From assembly GCA_050260355.1 (NCBI GenBank), contig JBLNBZ010000119.1, forward strand, positions 1 to 15,692: a stretch of 15,692 nucleotides of DNA. The letters run 5' to 3'. This DNA comes from CADEFX01 sp050260355 (GTDB taxonomy: Bacteria; Pseudomonadota; Alphaproteobacteria; Rhizobiales; Hyphomicrobiaceae). This document shows positions 13,758-15,692 of this stretch, piece after piece (the stretch's first letter is position 1; every line of letters starts with the position of its first letter). Made by a program: the position numbers and the translations under genes. The notes under the pieces were generated by a model. The model was not told the origin of the DNA. It searched no databases and saw nothing but the letters and a program-made list of their open reading frames with translations.

Positions 13758-14945
13758 CTATCTCGGCTTGCGCTGGCCGCCGAGCAGGTCGCGTGCGACG
13801 ACCATGCGGTGCACCTCGGACGGGCCTTCGCCGATGCGCTTGATCCTGAGCTCCCGGTACCAGCGCTCGAGCGGCATCTCGCGCGCGACGCCGAGGCCGC
13901 CGAACATCTGGATGCAGCGGTCGACGACGCGGCCCGCGATCTCGGTGGCGTAGACCTTGGCGATCGACGCATCGACCTTGATGTCGTGGCCGAGGTCGCC
14001 CTTCCAAGCGGCCTGGTAGACGAGCAGCCGCGCGGCTCTGAGCTCGATCTCGCTGTCGGCGATCATCCACTGGATCGCCTGCCGGTCGGACAGCAGCGCG
14101 CCGAACGTGTTGCGCTGCTTGACCCAATCGATGGCGAGGCGCAGCGCGGCTTGCGCAATGCCGATGACGGCCGCCGCATACGGAATGCGCGCGTGCACCA
14201 GCCATGTCTCCGCCAGCTTGAAGCCCTCGCCCTCGTTGCCGAGGCGGTTCTCGACCGGCACCTCGCAATCGACCAGGTTGATCTCGTAGGGGTAGTAGGC
14301 GCGGATGACGGGGATGCCCTTGTAGTTGAAGCCCTTGAACGACTTCTCGACGATGAAGGACGTGATGCCGTCGCGGCCCTTGCTCGGACCGGTACGGGCG
14401 AAGACGAGACCCCACTTGGAATCGCCGACGCCGGAGATCCAGATCTTGGTGCCGTTCAGGATGTAGCGATCGCCCTTGCGCTCGGCGCGAGTCTGGATGG
14501 CGCGGCCAGGGTCGGAGCCGCCGCTCGGCTCGGAGATGGCGACGAAGGTCTTCTCGCCCGAGGCGAGCGTGGGCACGGCGTACTTCTCGATCTGGTCCTT
14601 GCGGCCAAGGAAGATCGAGTTCGGCGGATCCCAGCCGAACGCATGACAGGCGGGAATGTAGGCGCCCATCTTGCACTGCGAGGCCTCCTCCGCGACGATC
14701 GCCTGCCCGAGCAGATTGAGGCCGGAGCCGCCCCACTCGGCGGGCGACTCGACGTTCCACAGGCCGAGGCCCTTGGCCTTCTCCTGCAGCGGCTTGAGGA
14801 CCTGGTCGGGCAGCGCGACCGCATCGTGCGGCAGCTTGTCCTCCTGCGGCAGCACCTCCTCGCGCATGAAGCGGCGCGCGGTGTCCTGAATGGCGCGGAA
14901 CTCGTGCGGAAGCTCCCAGGCTCCGTCGCTGTTGGTGCTACTCAT
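13758..14945 (-). CDS. Acyl-CoA dehydrogenase
   Basis: This FAD-dependent enzyme of 395 residues oxidises an acyl-CoA to the 2-enoyl-CoA and passes electrons to electron-transfer flavoprotein. ATG at 14943-14945 has GGAG 9 bases upstream. FAD/substrate-binding signatures are FVAISEPSGGSDPGRAIQT (134-152) and GTKIWISGVGDSKWGLVFAR (164-183). Also present are QRNTFGALLSDRQAIQWMIAD (274-294) and, in the C-domain, DRCIQMFGGLGVAREMPLERWYRE (334-357). The segment RIGEGPSEVHR (370-380) places E373 where short- and medium-chain enzymes carry the catalytic base. A Pro/Gly-rich segment PACHAFGWDPPNSIF (98-112) in the N-domain may shape the substrate pocket. It is the first enzyme gene after the regulator, 54 bases downstream. 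Chain length or branching of the substrate cannot be read. Confidence 0.95.
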   Translation of the reverse strand: MSSTNSDGAWELPHEFRAIQDTARRFMREEVLPQEDKLPHDAVALPDQVLKPLQEKAKGLGLWNVESPAEWGGSGLNLLGQAIVAEEASQCKMGAYIPACHAFGWDPPNSIFLGRKDQIEKYAVPTLASGEKTFVAISEPSGGSDPGRAIQTRAERKGDRYILNGTKIWISGVGDSKWGLVFARTGPSKGRDGITSFIVEKSFKGFNYKGIPVIRAYYPYEINLVDCEVPVENRLGNEGEGFKLAETWLVHARIPYAAAVIGIAQAALRLAIDWVKQRNTFGALLSDRQAIQWMIADSEIELRAARLLVYQAAWKGDLGHDIKVDASIAKVYATEIAGRVVDRCIQMFGGLGVAREMPLERWYRELRIKRIGEGPSEVHRMVVARDLLGGQRKPR

Positions 14946-14999
14946 GGGCGTTCTCCTGCTGGCAATTGCATCCTTGGTTGCTGTTGTGCGTGCTGGCGG

Positions 15000-15692
15000 T
15001 CATCGGCGTCCCTCGTGCGCCCAGCCGACGCGTCCGCTGCCGTCGGAGGCCAACTGTCGCGCGAGGGCGGCGTAAGCACCGACGTGGCGCTGCATGCGCC
15101 GGAACGCGGCCTCGGCATCTTTGGCCACGATCGCCGCAATCACCTTCCGGTGCACTTCGATGACCCTGCGGCGCACCTCGGTCGTGTTGAGGCTGCGGTA
15201 CTCGGTGGCGGCGTGGATGGGCTGCGTCATCGCCGTAAAGAAGGCCAGAAGGATCTCGTTCCGGCTCGCCTTCACCACGGCCAGGTGCCAATCCAGGTTG
15301 GCGGCGACGAACTCGGCGATGTTGTCGGCTGCCCGCTCCAGACGTTGCTGTGCGGCCTGGATGGCCTCCAGATCGGCATCGGTGCGGTGCATGGCAGCGA
15401 GGCGCGCCGCGGCGGGCTCGATGGCCTCGCGCACCTCCAGGACGGCCTCGAATCGCACGTCGTGGCTGCGCACGAACAGATCGAGCGAGCGCGACACGGC
15501 CTCGTGGCCCGGGCGGCGGACGATGGAGCCGCCGTTGCGGCCCGACTTGGTATGGATCAGCCCTTCCGTCTCGAGCACGCGCAGCGCCTCGCGCACGGAG
15601 GCACGGCTGAGCCCCGATTGGGCCATCAGCTCACGCTCGGTCGGCAGTTGCGCACCCTCGGGCGCGCCCTTGGACAGGATGAGCTCGCGCAG
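15000..15692 (-). CDS. GntR family transcriptional regulator, FadR/FCD subfamily (N-terminus beyond window)
   Basis: 230 residues are visible and perhaps 15-30 are missing at the N-terminus; the frame is open to the window edge, and the first internal ATG (15624-15626) falls inside the DNA-binding domain, so it is not the start. The winged helix is clear: LPTERELMAQSGLSRASVREALRVLETEGLI, then RNGGSIVRRP as wing. The FCD ligand domain begins at about visible residue 82. Its metal-binding set is seen as N132-x3-H136 in ANLDWHLAVV, H181 and H203, with Asn where many relatives have Asp. Such regulators usually repress a neighbouring catabolic operon and release DNA on binding an organic acid or acyl-CoA. 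Lying first in the operon, it probably controls the six enzyme genes and itself; its operator would be right of the window. Confidence 0.93.
   Translation of the reverse strand: MRELILSKGAPEGAQLPTERELMAQSGLSRASVREALRVLETEGLIHTKSGRNGGSIVRRPGHEAVSRSLDLFVRSHDVRFEAVLEVREAIEPAAARLAAMHRTDADLEAIQAAQQRLERAADNIAEFVAANLDWHLAVVKASRNEILLAFFTAMTQPIHAATEYRSLNTTEVRRRVIEVHRKVIAAIVAKDAEAAFRRMQRHVGAYAALARQLASDGSGRVGWAHEGRR

Overview
The window is GC-rich, densely coded DNA, most likely from an alphaproteobacterium (probably Hyphomicrobiales). That placement rests on gene content and protein style, not on a marker gene: CaiB-type CoA transferases, SDRs, FCD-type GntR regulators, a C13 peptidase and a TerC-type membrane protein. 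Fifteen protein genes are supported. Two run off the window: the RND pump at the left and the GntR regulator at the right. No gene-free stretch exceeds 300 bases. I saw no tRNA, rRNA, CRISPR array or insertion sequence.

Layout. (a) 1-2636, minus strand: a two-gene RND efflux operon, periplasmic adaptor then inner-membrane pump. Upstream is a TATATA -10 candidate and a perfect 19-bp inverted repeat that looks like an operator. (b) 2911-6943: four minus-strand genes for small-molecule catabolism. These are a stand-alone D-2-hydroxyacid dehydrogenase, a small cupin, an acyl-CoA-dehydrogenase-fold flavin monooxygenase-like enzyme and an isocitrate lyase/PEP mutase family protein. The last is divergent from a plus-strand Asp/Glu racemase superfamily gene at 6944. 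(c) 7603-9339: a secreted caspase-like C13 (legumain-family) peptidase, divergent from a TerC family membrane protein and ending almost flush with the racemase gene. (d) 9371-9400: a long hairpin between convergent genes, probably a bidirectional terminator. (e) 9440-15692: a tight seven-gene minus-strand operon, in transcription order GntR/FCD regulator, acyl-CoA dehydrogenase, enoyl-CoA hydratase, class III CoA transferase, thiolase-like protein, DUF35 (zinc ribbon plus OB fold) protein and SDR.

How the genes work together. The right-hand operon reads as a self-contained beta-oxidation-like module. CoA transfer activates an acid, the dehydrogenase makes the 2-enoyl-CoA, the hydratase adds water, and the product is either oxidised by the SDR and thiolysed or cleaved by a retro-aldol reaction. 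The thiolase-like protein lacks a cysteine at the usual nucleophile position and sits directly next to a DUF35 protein. That arrangement recalls the Ltp2-ChsH2 aldolase of steroid side-chain degradation more than a classical thiolase. The substrate is not shown by the sequence. The efflux pump, the dehydrogenase/cupin/monooxygenase/lyase group and the regulator fit a soil or water organism that degrades organic acids or aromatic compounds.

Most antisense reading frames here are long only because of GC-rich codon usage and were left out.
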